The notes under the pieces were generated by a model. It worked only from the letters and a program-made list of their open reading frames with translations, was not told the origin of the DNA and made no database searches. From Siphonodentalium dalli (taxonomy: Eukaryota; Mollusca; Scaphopoda; Gadilida; Siphonodentaliidae): a DNA stretch of 64,000 bases. The stretch spans positions 121,741,030 to 121,805,029 of the forward strand of contig CP136067.1 of assembly GCA_032622095.1 (NCBI GenBank), given 5' to 3'. The position numbers and the translations under genes are program-made. Positions 34,003 through 45,675 of the stretch are shown piece by piece. Position 1 is the first letter of the stretch; each line of letters begins with the position of its first letter.

Positions 34003-34570
34003 GTATTAATACTACATGTGACTCTAATCGTTGGAAATTATTTCAATGTATATTGTTATGTTTCTATTACATATTTATGATTTATTATTATGAATATTTT
34101 TTTTTAAATTAAATCAAGTCGTAATTTTAAGCTCACAATTGAAGTCTCCTGAACCAAAAACAGTATTCAGTCATCTGGTGAAATGACTGACCACTAATTG
34201 TAGTCATTTCACAAAATGAATGGTTTCACAATCTGACTGTAACATATATACCCAAAGATCAAAATCATATTATTAAGTAATATGTAGTTCAAATAGAGTA
34301 CATTTATGGACATAAGTACATCATACCTAATTCAGTTTAAACGGTGCATGGCATTCAATCGAATACGCATGGACCCCGTCCCTCAACATGCAGTTTAGAA
34401 GCTACGTGTAAATAATTGTGATCTTGCTACATCTCCCTTCTTAAAATTGAGATACGTCATTGCATCAAGATATTTAGTTCAGTGACCACGCTCAGCACTA
34501 AATTGTGTCGCGGGTGTTTCTTAAAATGGAAATATTAATGTTGATTGGTTTCACGCATAGTCACTTGGTT
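34003..34570. other. No gene recognised
   Basis: AT-rich DNA. A small hairpin involving TGGTGAAATGACTGA / AGTCATTTCACA lies at 34,178-34,215. Confidence 0.45.
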
Positions 34571-35399
34571 AGTACCACAGTGTATAAACCGTACAAACAT
34601 TAAATCGGAACTTGTTTTCGAAAAGACGAAAAATGCTATTTTTAGAACGTAAATGTGACAGAAATATCACAACAACACCACAAAATCCAGGTTTCAGACG
34701 GACACACGGTTGCACCACATCTACTAATGTAATTATAAATTGTACATACACATTTGTCGATCGTAAGCGGTGGCCATTTGAGCGAAGAACTCTGTTTAAT
34801 AGATAAAAACGGCCTTTGATCACTTCAGAAAATAATTTTCTCGCAAAAATTCCCTCTTCAAATGTCATTTTAACACATATCCAACATCTGTCGGAAATCC
34901 CACTATATTGCAACGGAAAGGCCGTTATGTGTGTAACATATATGGACATGCCCTTGGCTCGAGTGTATTCACAATTTGAAAGTAGATAGTATTGATGCGG
35001 GCACCCCGCTCTGAGTCTATGTACGCCTAGTTGTTTAAGTTGATGATCACTAGTTGCCAAAAATATGTACGCCAAGTTGTGATGATGGGATTTATGTGAA
35101 AAGACGAACCCATGAATTAGGTTTCCATATTAGAGATACTCGGCCTCCCGATGGTCATTATTAACCTTCAATCACAAGAGAAAGGCACTGTTCCGCTCCA
35201 CATCCGTTTTCCGAATCTGGGATAGGGACCCACCCCATCCAAACTGCTTCAAATGACAATTTTACTCAGTTTTCCTGATCTACCTTTTCTTATCAATGTC
35301 CCGTATCATGATTATAGAAGCATTCCCACTTTTATATACCAACAGCACTGTAAAGTTTCAAAACAATTCTCCAATAAATGTGGGTTGTACGGTATGCTG

Positions 35400-35830
35400 A
35401 TGGATTGACATTTTAAATCCAATATGGCTTCAGGTGCTCATGTTTGTTTGAAACAAATTTTGCGGAACCATAGAGGCTCCCATCTAGAGGCCACGCCGAA
35501 GATCCATATGGAGTTCGGTGACGATTGGGTGAGAAATGTGACCTGTAAGGTGTGCTAAAGGATTTGGTCATACAAAGAGTAAAATCCAAGATGGCCAAAA
35601 TGGCAGCCATTTATTTTACAAAATTTGGGAAACAATCGAAGGCACCCACCGAGAGGTCAGAACGAAGATCCATATACAGATTGGTGATGATCGGATAATG
35701 GATAAGCTCTGCATTTTGTGTTAAAGGATTTAGTGATGTAAAGATTAAAATCCAAGATGGCCACTGGCATTCAAATTTTACAGCTCCCATCTATAGGTGA
35801 TCCTCGACCCATATACCGAATAACATTGAA
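35400..35830 (+). repeat. 'Aatccaagatggc' repeat inside the CACAGTG element, ~3 monomers
   Basis: Monomers marked by AAATCCAAGATGG at ~35,415 (variant), 35,580 and 35,747, each followed by a CATCTAGAGG-like phrase and 'GGTGACGATTGGGTGAGAAATGTG'-type phrase. Period is about 165-170 bases. Confidence 0.75.
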
Positions 35831-36064
35831 ATCGGTCAAAGTTTGTTTTAACACATTTGTTTTATTTTATTACAGTTGTTTAATAGTCTATTTTTATTTG
35901 AAGAATTAAAATTACTCAATCCGAAATGTCGCTCGCAAATCTGCGCAAATTACCATTTCCTTGGCATCGGCGGTAAAAGATATTTGATTCGAGTCGCGGA
36001 ACCGACCCATCAAAGCTCAGAGTGATCACATATCGATGTTTGAATTCTATTATTTTAATTTTAA

Positions 36065-36335
36065 GTGGCCCAGTAAATAGTCGACGAGAAGACTTATCTG
36101 AACAAATTGCGGATGAAGATGGATAACTCTAAAAACAAGTGACATTTTTGTGTCAGATAGTTGACAATAACATGTTTTGGGCAATTTTATACTATAGTTG
36201 ACTGTGATTAACATTAGTTTTGGGCAATTACTGGATTCTTATAACTGACGCGGCATTTTTAAAAAAATGTTGTTGTTGGAATCTGATCATATGGGAACCA
36301 TCGAATCGGATTGAGTACCTTTACTTGAAGAGTTT
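36065..36335 (+). repeat. Dispersed repeat R (copy 2)
   Basis: Same block as 16,245-16,540: GATGAAGATGGATAACTCTA, TTTTGGGCAATT, ATGTTGTTGTTGGAATCTGA. It lies inside the CACAGTG-ended element. Confidence 0.65.
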
Positions 36336-37539
36336 ACATTTATTTGAAGAATCTATTATTGTGTTATGCTTTCATTTACACCAGGTTGAATAAATGATTT
36401 TTAATAGAACTAGTTAAATATCAGCCTTTCCATGCCAATGCGCATTGATAGATCCTTGAGCATTTAGCAAGCTGACATTTTATTACCCCTTGGTGTCATT
36501 CCCCATTATTAACTGCTGGTGAACTCAAACCCCCTACCAATGGTTAAGTGGATACATATTACATAATAGAAGCATTCTTAAAACCTTCTGTCCCATTATT
36601 TTGAAGAAAAATTACTCTAGGAACAAAATTACAGGGCCAGGAAAAATGTGTAAGTAGGGCTGCAGAAGCAACCACCGTCCCACCTAGTGTTCGGAAAAAC
36701 AATTGCAGACCCCACCCCTGACCTATACACAATTTCATCACAGAATACAACATATTTCCTCAACCCCCAAATACAGCTTTGTTACATGCGGAGTCGAATA
36801 AAAGTAACTAAATAGTTTAGGAATACATTGTTTGATTCAGGCAGAGTCTATAAGTTCAATGACGTGACATTTTGAAGACATAGTTATGTTTAAGTGGATC
36901 GAAAGGAACATATCATTACTGTACGATTCCTGTATAACATCGCAACTAGTATTGTCGTCGTACACAACTAGGCGTACATAGACTGACGAGTGGGGTGTCC
37001 AAATAAATACTCTCTACTTTTAAATTGTGAATACACTCGAGCCAAGGGCATGTCGATATATGTTGCACACATAACGGCCTTTCCGTTGCAATATTGTGGG
37101 GTTTCCGACAGATGCTGGCTATGTGTTAAAATGACATTTGAAGAGGAAATTTTTACGAGAAAATTATTTTCTGAAGTGATCAAAGGCCGTTTTTATCTAT
37201 TAAACAGAGTCCTTCGCTCAAATGGCCCCCGCTTACGATCGGCAAATGTGTATGTACAATTTATAATTACGTTAGTAGATGTGGTGCAACCGTGTGTCCG
37301 TCTGAAACCTGGATTTTGTGGTGTTGTTGTGATATTTCTGTCACATTTACGTTCTACAAATAGCATTTTTCGTCTTTTCGAAAACAACTTCCGATTTAAT
37401 GTTTGTACGGTTTATACACTGTGAGTACATTCAGCATCGTGCTTCGAGTCGATTTCTTTTGTGTTGGTTTTTATGCAATTCGCTCACATGGACCTTTGTA
37501 GAAAACAATGGTTATATAAAATACATATATACTAAAGGA

Positions 37540-38475
37540 CAGACAACTGCTGTCATCCAATTTCGAAAAATCGTCGAATTTCTTATTTACTGCGATTATG
37601 GCCGCGTAAAAGGCATAGTCACTTGTTTTTCTTCTTCCAAAAGTGATAAAAAAAAACTTATTACGCTGTCAAATGCAGCGGAATGTCCATAAAAACCTTT
37701 TGCATACTTTGACGTGATAAAATTGGTTTGCGGCGAACCACGGTCATGACCTGTACACGTATAATCTGGAGCAAATATGACCCTCTTTCTCATTGGTCGA
37801 TACATGTATATAATATACCTATTTTTTTCTAACCGTGTTATCGTAATATTAATGGTAGCCTAAAGTAATATTAAAATGACAATTTCAGCAATTCAATAGT
37901 TCCATCATTACAACAAACAGATATATAAGACCCCAAAGCACACAAATGGTCTGTACAATCTACACGTTGACTTCCATATTTTTCATGAATTCTAGACAAA
38001 TTCCCGCAATTTTACCTAAGTTAGCAAAGGACATCAACAGACCCTGGTACATTTTTCATGTAATAGTAAATGTGCAATAAATAGGGCTACTCTGTTTACC
38101 ATGACACTGTGACAGTATTCTTTAAGATGAAGTTTTTTGGGCATTTTCTTCGCTTCAGAAGTTCAGAACGTGTACACACGGTTGCGTTTGTGTGACAATC
38201 TATAAATATTGTCAGGTTGGGAATTTCCAATTAAGCGTTATTAACTTTCCCTAAATATCGACAAACAGAAAAATGGTCACATTTTCCCATGATTCGAGGT
38301 CATGTCGATGGTTCGCCGCAAAATAATTTTATCACTCCTAAGTATACAACAGCTTTATATCGACACGCCATTGCATTTTACATGGTAATGGTGTTCTCTA
38401 TCACTTTTGGAAGAAGAAATGTTCACGACAATACCGCTTTCCGGACCACAACTGTTGCAGTAATGCAGTAAGTCA
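37540..38475. repeat. Diverged inverted-repeat element
   Basis: 37,615-37,790 and 38,270-38,435 are inverted: TTTCTTCTTCCAAAAGTGAT, GTGATAAAATTNNTTTGCGGCGAACCA (seen with a 2-base difference) and CATGACCT are shared. Identity is about 75%. Probably an old MITE. No coding function. Confidence 0.55.
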
Positions 38476-38479
38476 GAAA

Positions 38480-39090
38480 TTAAATGTTGCCGACTTGTAC
38501 CACGATATTCCGTACCGCATAATGTCATCCCCTTGGATGTAATATGTAAGGTATATATTTTAAATATCCCCCCCCCCCGTGAGTTCGCTCGTAATTTGTT
38601 CACAATAAGGGATGATTCACATGGATGTATATTGTGCGCGTGTTCTATGGCGAGATGAAGATCGAACAGATCTTGTAGGTAAGGTTACTTGTTATAATAA
38701 TAATTAGTTTCAGGCTTCCGGTGCACGTTTACCACAGGTCCACAGAACAAAAACCGACCCCACCCCCATTAACACTCAATCCTCCAAGGTTTAAGTATTA
38801 TTCGGGCGGTGACAATTCTCGTTCCGGGGACCTGTGAAACTAGGATGACCAAGGCTGTTTGCATCCCTCTCCGAGTAGTGTGCACAACTTCATGAGCATG
38901 CAGGGATACAGTCATCATGTTGTCAAACACATTTTTGCATAGCCAACTTTTGGTTAACTGTATACTAGATATTTATCTGGCTCGTGGAGCCATGCATTAA
39001 GTCTCCATATCCCCTGATTTGTCCATATGCAGTCATTGGCTCAACTTCAGCCTACCTTGATATAAGCTTTTAAGTGACACATGCACACCA
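38480..39090. other. No gene recognised
   Basis: Includes a poly-C run (38,569-38,577). No supported frame. Confidence 0.45.
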
Positions 39091-39469
39091 GAATAAGTGC
39101 ATAAATACAGTACATGTGCATGTCAAATTGAAATAGAACTTTAATATTGACCCAGTAAATGTGGAAGCTTTTGGCAAGAAGGATCCATAAATAACATATG
39201 CTAAAACTAAATAAGTTTGAGAAAATCCCGAATTGTATTGTTCAGTACACAAAGCCACCAACTAAAGTGGAACACACATAAATCGTGTTTAGTTGAAAAT
39301 CTTAAATGCGTATAGTGGCGACTGTAGTTCAACTTGGGAAGGAGTTATTTTTTTTCTGAGCAATGAATAGAATGATAAAGAAGGAACGCCAAAAAGTTAC
39401 AATAAAAGGTCTTCTATTGTGTATTATTTTCATTTGATAATAAATGTGGGCTGCAGGGTGCGCGGATTG

Positions 39470-39705
39470 ATTCAAATTAGAAATCCAAGATGGCTGCTGG
39501 CAGCCATGTCTTAAAATTAATTTCGGAAATAATTGATGGCTCCCATCTAGAGGTCACCCCCGAAAATCCATATGAAGGTTGGTGACGATCGGATGAGGGA
39601 TGTGGTTTGTATGGTGTGCCAAAAGATGTATTGATGCATAGAGTAAAATCCAAGATGGCTTTTCATGGAAAATTTTCAATCTAGAGGTGATCCTAAACAT
39701 GCCTG
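39470..39705 (+). repeat. 'Aatccaagatggc' repeat (unit 1)
   Basis: Contains TTAGAAATCCAAGATGGCTG, CTCCCATCTAGAGGTCACCC, GGTGACGATCGGATGAGGGA and GTGTGCCAAAAGATGTATTG. The last phrase is uninterrupted here, which provides the empty site for the insertion at 43,894-43,960. Confidence 0.8.
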
Positions 39706-40424
39706 CAAACATTTCCTCTTCAGTTTAGTAATATTATGATGTATATGTCATATTTCAGTGTGTACGAGATACATCAGCTAGTAAAATTGGAGAAAAAAAT
39801 CTAAAAAATTTTGGCTTTATTTTGACGATTGACACAAATTTTCAGGAGCCCTCATATTAAAAAAATAAAACCAATACTGCCCGATATAACCCATTTTTGG
39901 TTTCAGTAAGGTTTATACTCGGATAATATACTATAAGAAACGCTGTGTAGTATACATATACATATATATCGGACTCAGGGAGCTAAATGTGTTCCAGAGT
40001 CGTGGAGCGAGTACACCGTGGAATGCTAAAGGTGAAGGTAACTGAAGAATGACCTTCACCTGATACATGTGACACGTTATTAAAGGAGGACATCGCTTTT
40101 ATTTGGTCTGTACATCTTATCTAAATAATTTAAACTGGTGAATTAATGGGCTAATGGATTTTTGTGAGTGAGAAATTGATTTAACTAGCTGCTGTAGTTC
40201 TGGGTTTTTCCAGACCAAATTTGGCTGTGGGATAGCCCTGTCGTACACTTGGGGATTTATTTAAAAAAGTCAACACATGACCTATGATTTTTCTTGCATT
40301 GTCATGATCAACTGGTGTCAATCTAGCTGGATAAACACCACTGGAATAGCCTGTAGGCTTCAATTCAGTGAATTCGGTCGAAACGTTAACACTGTCGCAT
40401 ATGGGAAACCATTTAGTTCGGTGA

Positions 40425-40577
40425 TTCCTAGAGGACACCCCGAATATCCGTTTGGTGATGGTCGGATGAGGGATTCGACCTGTAGGGGTGAGCCAAAGGA
40501 AATTGTTGACGGACGGACAGACGACTTACACCAACCCATGGCAATAGCTCAACATTTACAAAGTAAAAGTTGAGCTA
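40425..40577 (+). repeat. 3' end of the 'aatccaagatggc' retroposon (unit 1)
   Basis: GGTGATGGTCGGATGAGGGA leads to GACGGACGGACAGACG, then CCATGGCAATAGCTCAAC and a complementary GTTGAGCT. A GACGGACGGAC-type block followed by a short self-complementary AGCTCAAC/GTTGAGCT end is common at RTE-like 3' ends in marine invertebrates. Repeated at 44,220-44,347. Confidence 0.65.
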
Positions 40578-40981
40578 AATATGGAGGATGACAGCGATGA
40601 CGATAGGAAGGGTTAAACGGAGGAATAGTTGGGTGATCACATGGGTTGACTGGGAAGCCGATAAGGAGCGTGACAGGGATCTTGTGACTTTAGGTGGGAA
40701 TTTAATTGTATTGGATATTGTGTGAGACGAAGCGGCCGAACATTTGTGTGATCAGAAACAAATCCGCTGATAATAAATAATCGACATTTTATTGGTAACA
40801 AAAATCAACAAGGTACATGTGGTAACAATATATAGATCGGTATTTACACATTTAAGATTAATATGAGCACTGAATTGATCATTGCATGAAGCACTACGAT
40901 CGGTGGACCAGTCTATATGCGCGCGAACACTGGTCGTGAAGGTACTAAATCCGTTAAGGTCAAGGTGAACATCAGAATAAT

Positions 40982-41773
40982 TCAAACAGTAGCTAGATTT
41001 TTTCCGTTTCCTGATCTTAACTGGTTGTAGAATTTCTTCAATTTCTTAATCACGGCTTTCTTGTTCACCTTCGTCTTGTACGCACAACATCCCACACACT
41101 GAAGAGATGAATTGTTTGACCCGATGGTAGCATTGGTGGGTACATGTAGGTTGGGTATATCGGGTCCGATGGTAGCATTGGTGGGTACATGTAGGTTAGG
41201 GACGTCGGGTGTCTTCTGCTCTGGTGATGCTATATCTGCCTCAAGACAAGTATCCACACTGCGCAAGAATCTCTCCTGAATACACGTCGAGTTGTCGTTG
41301 ATGGTTGAAAGATCGTCACACGAACCACAGATAGTAGAATAACAGGTCGTTGTCATGGTAGCGAATGATTCATAAACATGATTTATCTCAGAAACGTTCG
41401 ACATTGAACAAACTTTCGGCGCGCCATTCTCGTCGTTGGATGTATAACCTTCAATGATTGTTGATGAAGCAAGTGGTTTGTCGTTGTTGGCACGGTGTCG
41501 CATGCTTCCCCGAGTTCGGTTGATGCTACGGGTCGTTGTGTCGATTAAGGTGGATGATGCCGGCCTATTTTGGCGCTTCTTGTAGCGGTGTCGATTGCTT
41601 CCAGCTCGGTTTCTTGTGAAAAAGTCGGCTGCGCTATCTAGGTCGTCGTTGTCAGTCAGCTCTCTTTCGGAATCTCTATCATCTTCGTTGTACGCATCTA
41701 ACATTGCTTTCAACTTCAACCGCATATTTACCATGTCATTCTGCAAATTCTCGCCTCTCTGAGCAAGTTGATC
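40982..41773 (-). CDS. Terminal exon of unrecognised gene, copy 2 (263 codons)
   Basis: Same exon as copy 1. The acceptor TTTTTTGTTTCCAG ends at 41,774 and coding starts DQLAQRGENLQNDMVNMRLK in phase 0. It differs from copy 3 by a handful of substitutions and by an in-frame 45-base tandem duplication that adds 15 residues (NLHVPTNATIG occurs twice, near 41,135-41,205). The C-terminus keeps CVGCCAYKTKVNKKAVIKKL. The longer frame starting at 41,869 includes intron sequence. A 3' UTR to ~40,770 ends with CCAATAAAATGTCGATT. No family recognised. Confidence 0.7.
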   Translation of the reverse strand, partial: DQLAQRGENLQNDMVNMRLKLKAMLDAYNEDDRDSERELTDNDDLDSAADFFTRNRAGSNRHRYKKRQNRPASSTLIDTTTRSINRTRGSMRHRANNDKPLASSTIIEGYTSNDENGAPKVCSMSNVSEINHVYESFATMTTTCYSTICGSCDDLSTINDNSTCIQERFLRSVDTCLEADIASPEQKTPDVPNLHVPTNATIGPDIPNLHVPTNATIGSNNSSLQCVGCCAYKTKVNKKAVIKKLKKFYNQLRSGNGKNLATV

Positions 41774-43734
41774 CTGGAAACAAAAAAAATAAATATGTAA
41801 AGGATATGCATGGCTAACAAGAACTATTCCATGCCATGGTAATAATCCGAAAACATTATACATCCCCATATATGGTGAAATATTTAAGAGTTGGGGAATC
41901 GAGGCGACGCAACACCAATATGTTATGTTTCAGATTGGAACATGTTTTTGGCAATGATGTGGATCCGTTAATCATACATGTAGTGGTTTCAGTTTAGTTT
42001 ATAGTCACAGTATTGACTTAAATCACCTTCAAATGATAAAGATGTAGCACAAGAGGGAGTAATAACTATTTCTAACACGACGGCACCAAATAAAGAGAGC
42101 AAAATAAAAAATGCGTCGTCGAAATCTACACATACTCGGCGATAAAGTAAATGTTGTATGTAAATGGTAAGTAAAACCTTTAACATATATTTCCATGCAC
42201 CAACGTATAGGTGCCGAACACAATTTCTGAGCGTTCTAGTGCAGCGCTCACTGTTACAAGTGACGATGGAGCCCTATTTATTGAGGGAAATGTGTAGATA
42301 ATACTTATGGTAATTTGGTGAACTTATCATCTGAACATCTACAATTGGATAACTACTCATCAATGATGCATTAGTATAGAAATGGTTATGGGGAGGTCAA
42401 GTGACCAGTTTTGAATGGGTCAATTTCCATGCAAATCTCGGCAGCAAAAGTTATATATGAAGCAGTTTCTGGGCACTAAAGCAGCCATATCATTTAACAG
42501 ACATAACATTTAAATAGCGGCTGCGCTTGGGAAATTGCCAATGTTTGCTATAAAAATAATATTTGAGATTTGTTTTGGGGGAATTACAACACTTGACCTA
42601 GTTTTAAAAAATCAATTTCAAATTCCAAAGCAAAAAATACACCAACTTTCTCATGGCATATATTCCAAGTCGAACCGCCAGATAAATATGTATTGTTTTC
42701 AATATCGCACAAAGTGACAAAGCCCATAATTATTATTTGCAACTCTGCAACTTTTTCTGCGAAGATTTGCACGAAAATGCCCAATAAAAATTGGTCATCT
42801 CCTCCTTAAAGACAATTGCGGCTAATGTAATATATATTTACCATCGTCATATATCTGTAATGGTGTGTTGTATTTTCTGCACAGTAAGTTATGTTTTTTT
42901 TTCACAGTAAGTTATAGACGTATTCGAGATAATGTTCAGGTAACAATGATACCCAGCATTGTGAAATTGGAGTATATATCCACTTCTTGTGAAGCATGTT
43001 CACTCATTGTGTCAACATGGACAGGCGTTTGTCTATGTTGTGAGCAGTATTTACTCCACGTAGAATGTTAGCCTTGTGCCAGCACATGTGGTGATGCAAG
43101 GGCAAGCGCCCATCATATACAATGGTTAAAACAACACACAGACAACTAACGGCGTCCCGAAAGGAGAATCTTTGCTCATTGTGTCAACATGTCCAGGCGT
43201 TAGTTCAACCCGTGAGCTAAATTCAGCTACACTAATTAGGCCGACGGACAACTTGATCACACAGAGGTCCCGGAACTTTTTCTAATTTGTATTAATTAAT
43301 ACAAGAAGGAACCATCCACAAAAATGAGGAGGCGATATGTTTAGGTGAATAAGTGCAGTACATGTACATGTCAAATTGAAATGGATCTTTAATATTGACC
43401 CAGTAAATGGGGAAGCTTTTGGCAAGAAGGATCCATAAATAAAATAGGCTAAAACTAAATAAATTTAAGAAAATCACGAATTGTATTGTTCAGTACACAA
43501 AGCCACCAACTAAAGTGGAACACACATACAACGTGTTTAGTTGAAAATCTTAAATGCGTATAGTGGCGACTGTAGCTCAACTTGGGGAAGGAGTTATTTA
43601 TTCTGAGCAATGAATAGAATGATAAAGAAGAAGGAACGCCAAAAAGTTACAATAAAAGGTCTTCTATTGTGTATTATTTTCATTTGAAACATTTCACCAA
43701 TACATGTGGGCTGCAGGGTGCGCGGATTGATTCA

Positions 43735-44350
43735 AATTAGAAATCCAAGATGGCTGTTGGCAGCCATGTTTTAAAATGAATTTCGGAAATAATCGATGGC
43801 TCCCATCTAGAGGTCACCCCGAAAATCCATATGAAGATTGGTGACGATCGGATTAGGGATGTGGTTTGTATAGGGTGTGCCAAAAGATGTATTAAATTTT
43901 TTTTATATGTTTTGTATTTATTGTATGTTCTGTATTAGTTCAAATTAAATATTGTTTAAACCAAAAGATGTATTGATGCATAGAGCAAAATCCAAGATGG
44001 TTTCCGGCGGCCATGTTTTCCATGGAAAATTTTTCAAATTCGATGGTTCCCATCTAGAGGTGATCCTAAACATGCCTGCAAATTCAAAAAACAGTTCTCA
44101 AATAAATGCGGGATGCGGCGATGGATTCGAATTTGAAATCCAAGATGGCTGCTAGCGGCCATGTTTTAACGAACATTTTTAGCTCCAATCTAGAGGACAC
44201 CCAGAATATCCGTGTGAAGTTTGGTGATGGTCGGATGAGGGATTCGACCTGTAGGGGTGAGCCAAAGGAAATTGTTGACGGACGTACAGACGACTTACAC
44301 CAACCCATGGCAACAGCTCAAAATTTACAAAGTAAAAGTTGAGCTAAAAA
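43735..44350 (+). repeat. 'Aatccaagatggc' repeat, ~3 monomers with 3' end (unit 2)
   Basis: Monomer starts at AAATCCAAGATGGCTG (43,741), AAATCCAAGATGGTTTCC (43,989) and GAAATCCAAGATGGCTGCTA (44,136). It ends with GACGGACGTACAGACG and the AGCTCAA/TTGAGCT pair at 44,276-44,345. Confidence 0.8.
43894..43960 (+). mobile_element. 67-bp LINE 3'-tail insertion with 14-bp TSD
   Basis: CCAAAAGATGTATT stands on both sides (43,880-43,893 and 43,961-43,974). The insert ends AAATTAAATATTGTTTAAA, matching the LINE tail at ~54,997-55,015 (minus; AAATAAATATTGTTTAAACC). Unit 1 (39,625-39,640) has the uninterrupted site. This is a severely 5'-truncated retrotransposition. Confidence 0.85.
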
Positions 44351-44739
44351 TGGAGGATGACAGCGGAGGAATACTTGGGTGGTCACATGTGGTAACTGGA
44401 AAGCCGATAGCGTGACAGGGACCTTGTGACTTTATGTGGGAATTGAATTGAATATTATTGTGTGGGATTGTGTGAGACGAAGCGGTCGATCAGAAACAAA
44501 TCCGCTGATAATAAATAATCGACATTTTATTGGTAACAAAAATCAACAAGGTACATGTGGTAACAATATATAGATCAGTATTTACACATTTAAGATTAAT
44601 ATGAGCACTGAATTGATCATTGCATGAAGCACTACGATCATTGGACCAGTCTATATGCGCGCGAACACATCTACATGTGCGCGAACACTGGCCGTGAAGG
44701 TACTAAATCCGTTAAGGTCAAGGTGAACATCAGAATAAT

Positions 44740-45486
44740 TCAAACAGTAGCTAGATGTTTTCCATTTCCTGATCTTAAATGGTTGTAGAATTTCTTCAAT
44801 TTCTTTATCACGGCTTTCTTGTTCACCTTCGTCTTGTACGCACAACATCCCACACACTGAAGAGATGAATTGTTTGATCCGATGGTAGCATTGGTGGGTA
44901 CATGTAGGTTGGGGACGTCGGGTGTCTTCTGTTCTGGTAATGCTACCTCTGCCTCAAGACAAGTGTCCACACTGCGCAAGAATCTCTCCTGAATACACGT
45001 CGAGTTGTCGATGATGGTTGAAAGATCGTCACACGAGCCACAGATAGTAGAATAACAGGTCGTTGTCATGGTAGCGAATGATTCATAAACATGATTTATC
45101 TCAGAAACGTTCGACATGGAACAAACTTTCGGCGCGCCATTCTCGTCGTTGGATGTATAACCTTCAATGATTGTTGATGAAGCAAGTGGTCTGTCGTTGT
45201 TGGCACGGTGTCGCATGCTTCCCCGAGTTCGGTTGATGCTACGGGTCGTTGTGTCGATTAAGGTGGATGATGCCGGCCTATTTTGGCGCTTCTTGTAGCG
45301 GTGTCGATTGCTTCCAGCTCGGTTTCTTGTGAAAAGGTCGGCTGCGCTATCCAGGTCGTCGTTGTCAGTCAGCTCTCTTTCGGAATCTCTATCATCTTCG
45401 TTGTACGCATCTAACATTGCTTTCAACTTCAACCGCATATTTACCATGTCATTCTGCAAATTCTCGCCTCTCTGCGCAAGGTGATC
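44740..45486 (-). CDS. Terminal exon of unrecognised gene, copy 3 (248 codons)
   Basis: Same exon as copies 1 and 2. The acceptor ends at 45,487 and coding starts DHLAQRGENLQNDMVNMRLK. It is open to the stop with the acidic run, basic RHRYKKRQN, one NLHVPTNATIG block, CVGCCAYKTKVNKKAVIKKL and the basic end. It lacks copy 2's 15-residue duplication. The 3' UTR (44,505-44,739) has AATAAAATGTCGATTATT near 44,530. The extra N-terminal residues of the longer open frame (MGMYNVFGLLPWH...) come from intron. Function unknown; a cytoplasmic tail is my guess. Confidence 0.7.
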   Translation of the reverse strand, partial: DHLAQRGENLQNDMVNMRLKLKAMLDAYNEDDRDSERELTDNDDLDSAADLFTRNRAGSNRHRYKKRQNRPASSTLIDTTTRSINRTRGSMRHRANNDRPLASSTIIEGYTSNDENGAPKVCSMSNVSEINHVYESFATMTTTCYSTICGSCDDLSTIIDNSTCIQERFLRSVDTCLEAEVALPEQKTPDVPNLHVPTNATIGSNNSSLQCVGCCAYKTKVNKKAVIKKLKKFYNHLRSGNGKHLATV

Positions 45487-45675
45487 CTGGAAACAAAAAA
45501 AATAAACATATAAAGGATTTGCATGGCCAACAAGAACTATTCCATGCCATGGTAATAATCCGAAAACATTATACATCCCCATATTTGGTGAAATATTTAA
45601 GAGTCGAGGCGACGCAACACCAATATGTTATGTTTCAGATTGGAACATGGTTTGGCAATGATGTGGATCCGTTAA

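Larger units (their letters stand above)
34576..37423. mobile_element. DNA transposon with ~460-bp TIRs starting CACAGTG, 5-bp TSD AGTAC
   Basis: Left TIR 34,576-35,036 and right TIR 36,964-37,423 are inverted, ~95% identical, both starting CACAGTGTATAAACCGTACA. The flanks are AGTAC (34,571-34,575) and AGTAC (37,424-37,428). A CAC-start and 5-bp duplication are the established signature of Transib and RAG-like transposons, and CACAGTG equals the V(D)J RSS heptamer. The 1.9-kb interior has no transposase: it holds the 'aatccaagatggc' repeat (35,400-35,830) and repeat R (36,065-36,335). So it is non-autonomous. The 168-aa and 144-aa frames on the two arms are the same TIR read in opposite directions. 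Confidence 0.8.
39091..43341. repeat. Tandem segmental duplication, unit 1
   Basis: Aligns with 43,347-47,430 in direct orientation from ATTGAAAT..CTTTAATATTGACC at its start to GAAGGAACCATCCACAAAAA and GAGGAGGCGATATGTTT at its end. Identity in shared parts is ~93-96%. Unit 1 has about 550 bases of extra or different sequence at 39,710-40,430. It carries one copy of the unrecognised terminal exon. Confidence 0.9.

Noticed and set aside
34576-34620. Full V(D)J recombination signal (heptamer plus nonamer)
   Set aside because: The heptamer is perfect, but no ACAAAAACC-like nonamer lies 12 or 23 bases away, so only transposon ends are claimed.
34569-37424. Two long similar proteins (168 aa minus, 144 aa plus) as a gene pair
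   Set aside because: They are the same DNA read from the two inverted repeats of one transposon, and each arm is equally open on the other strand.
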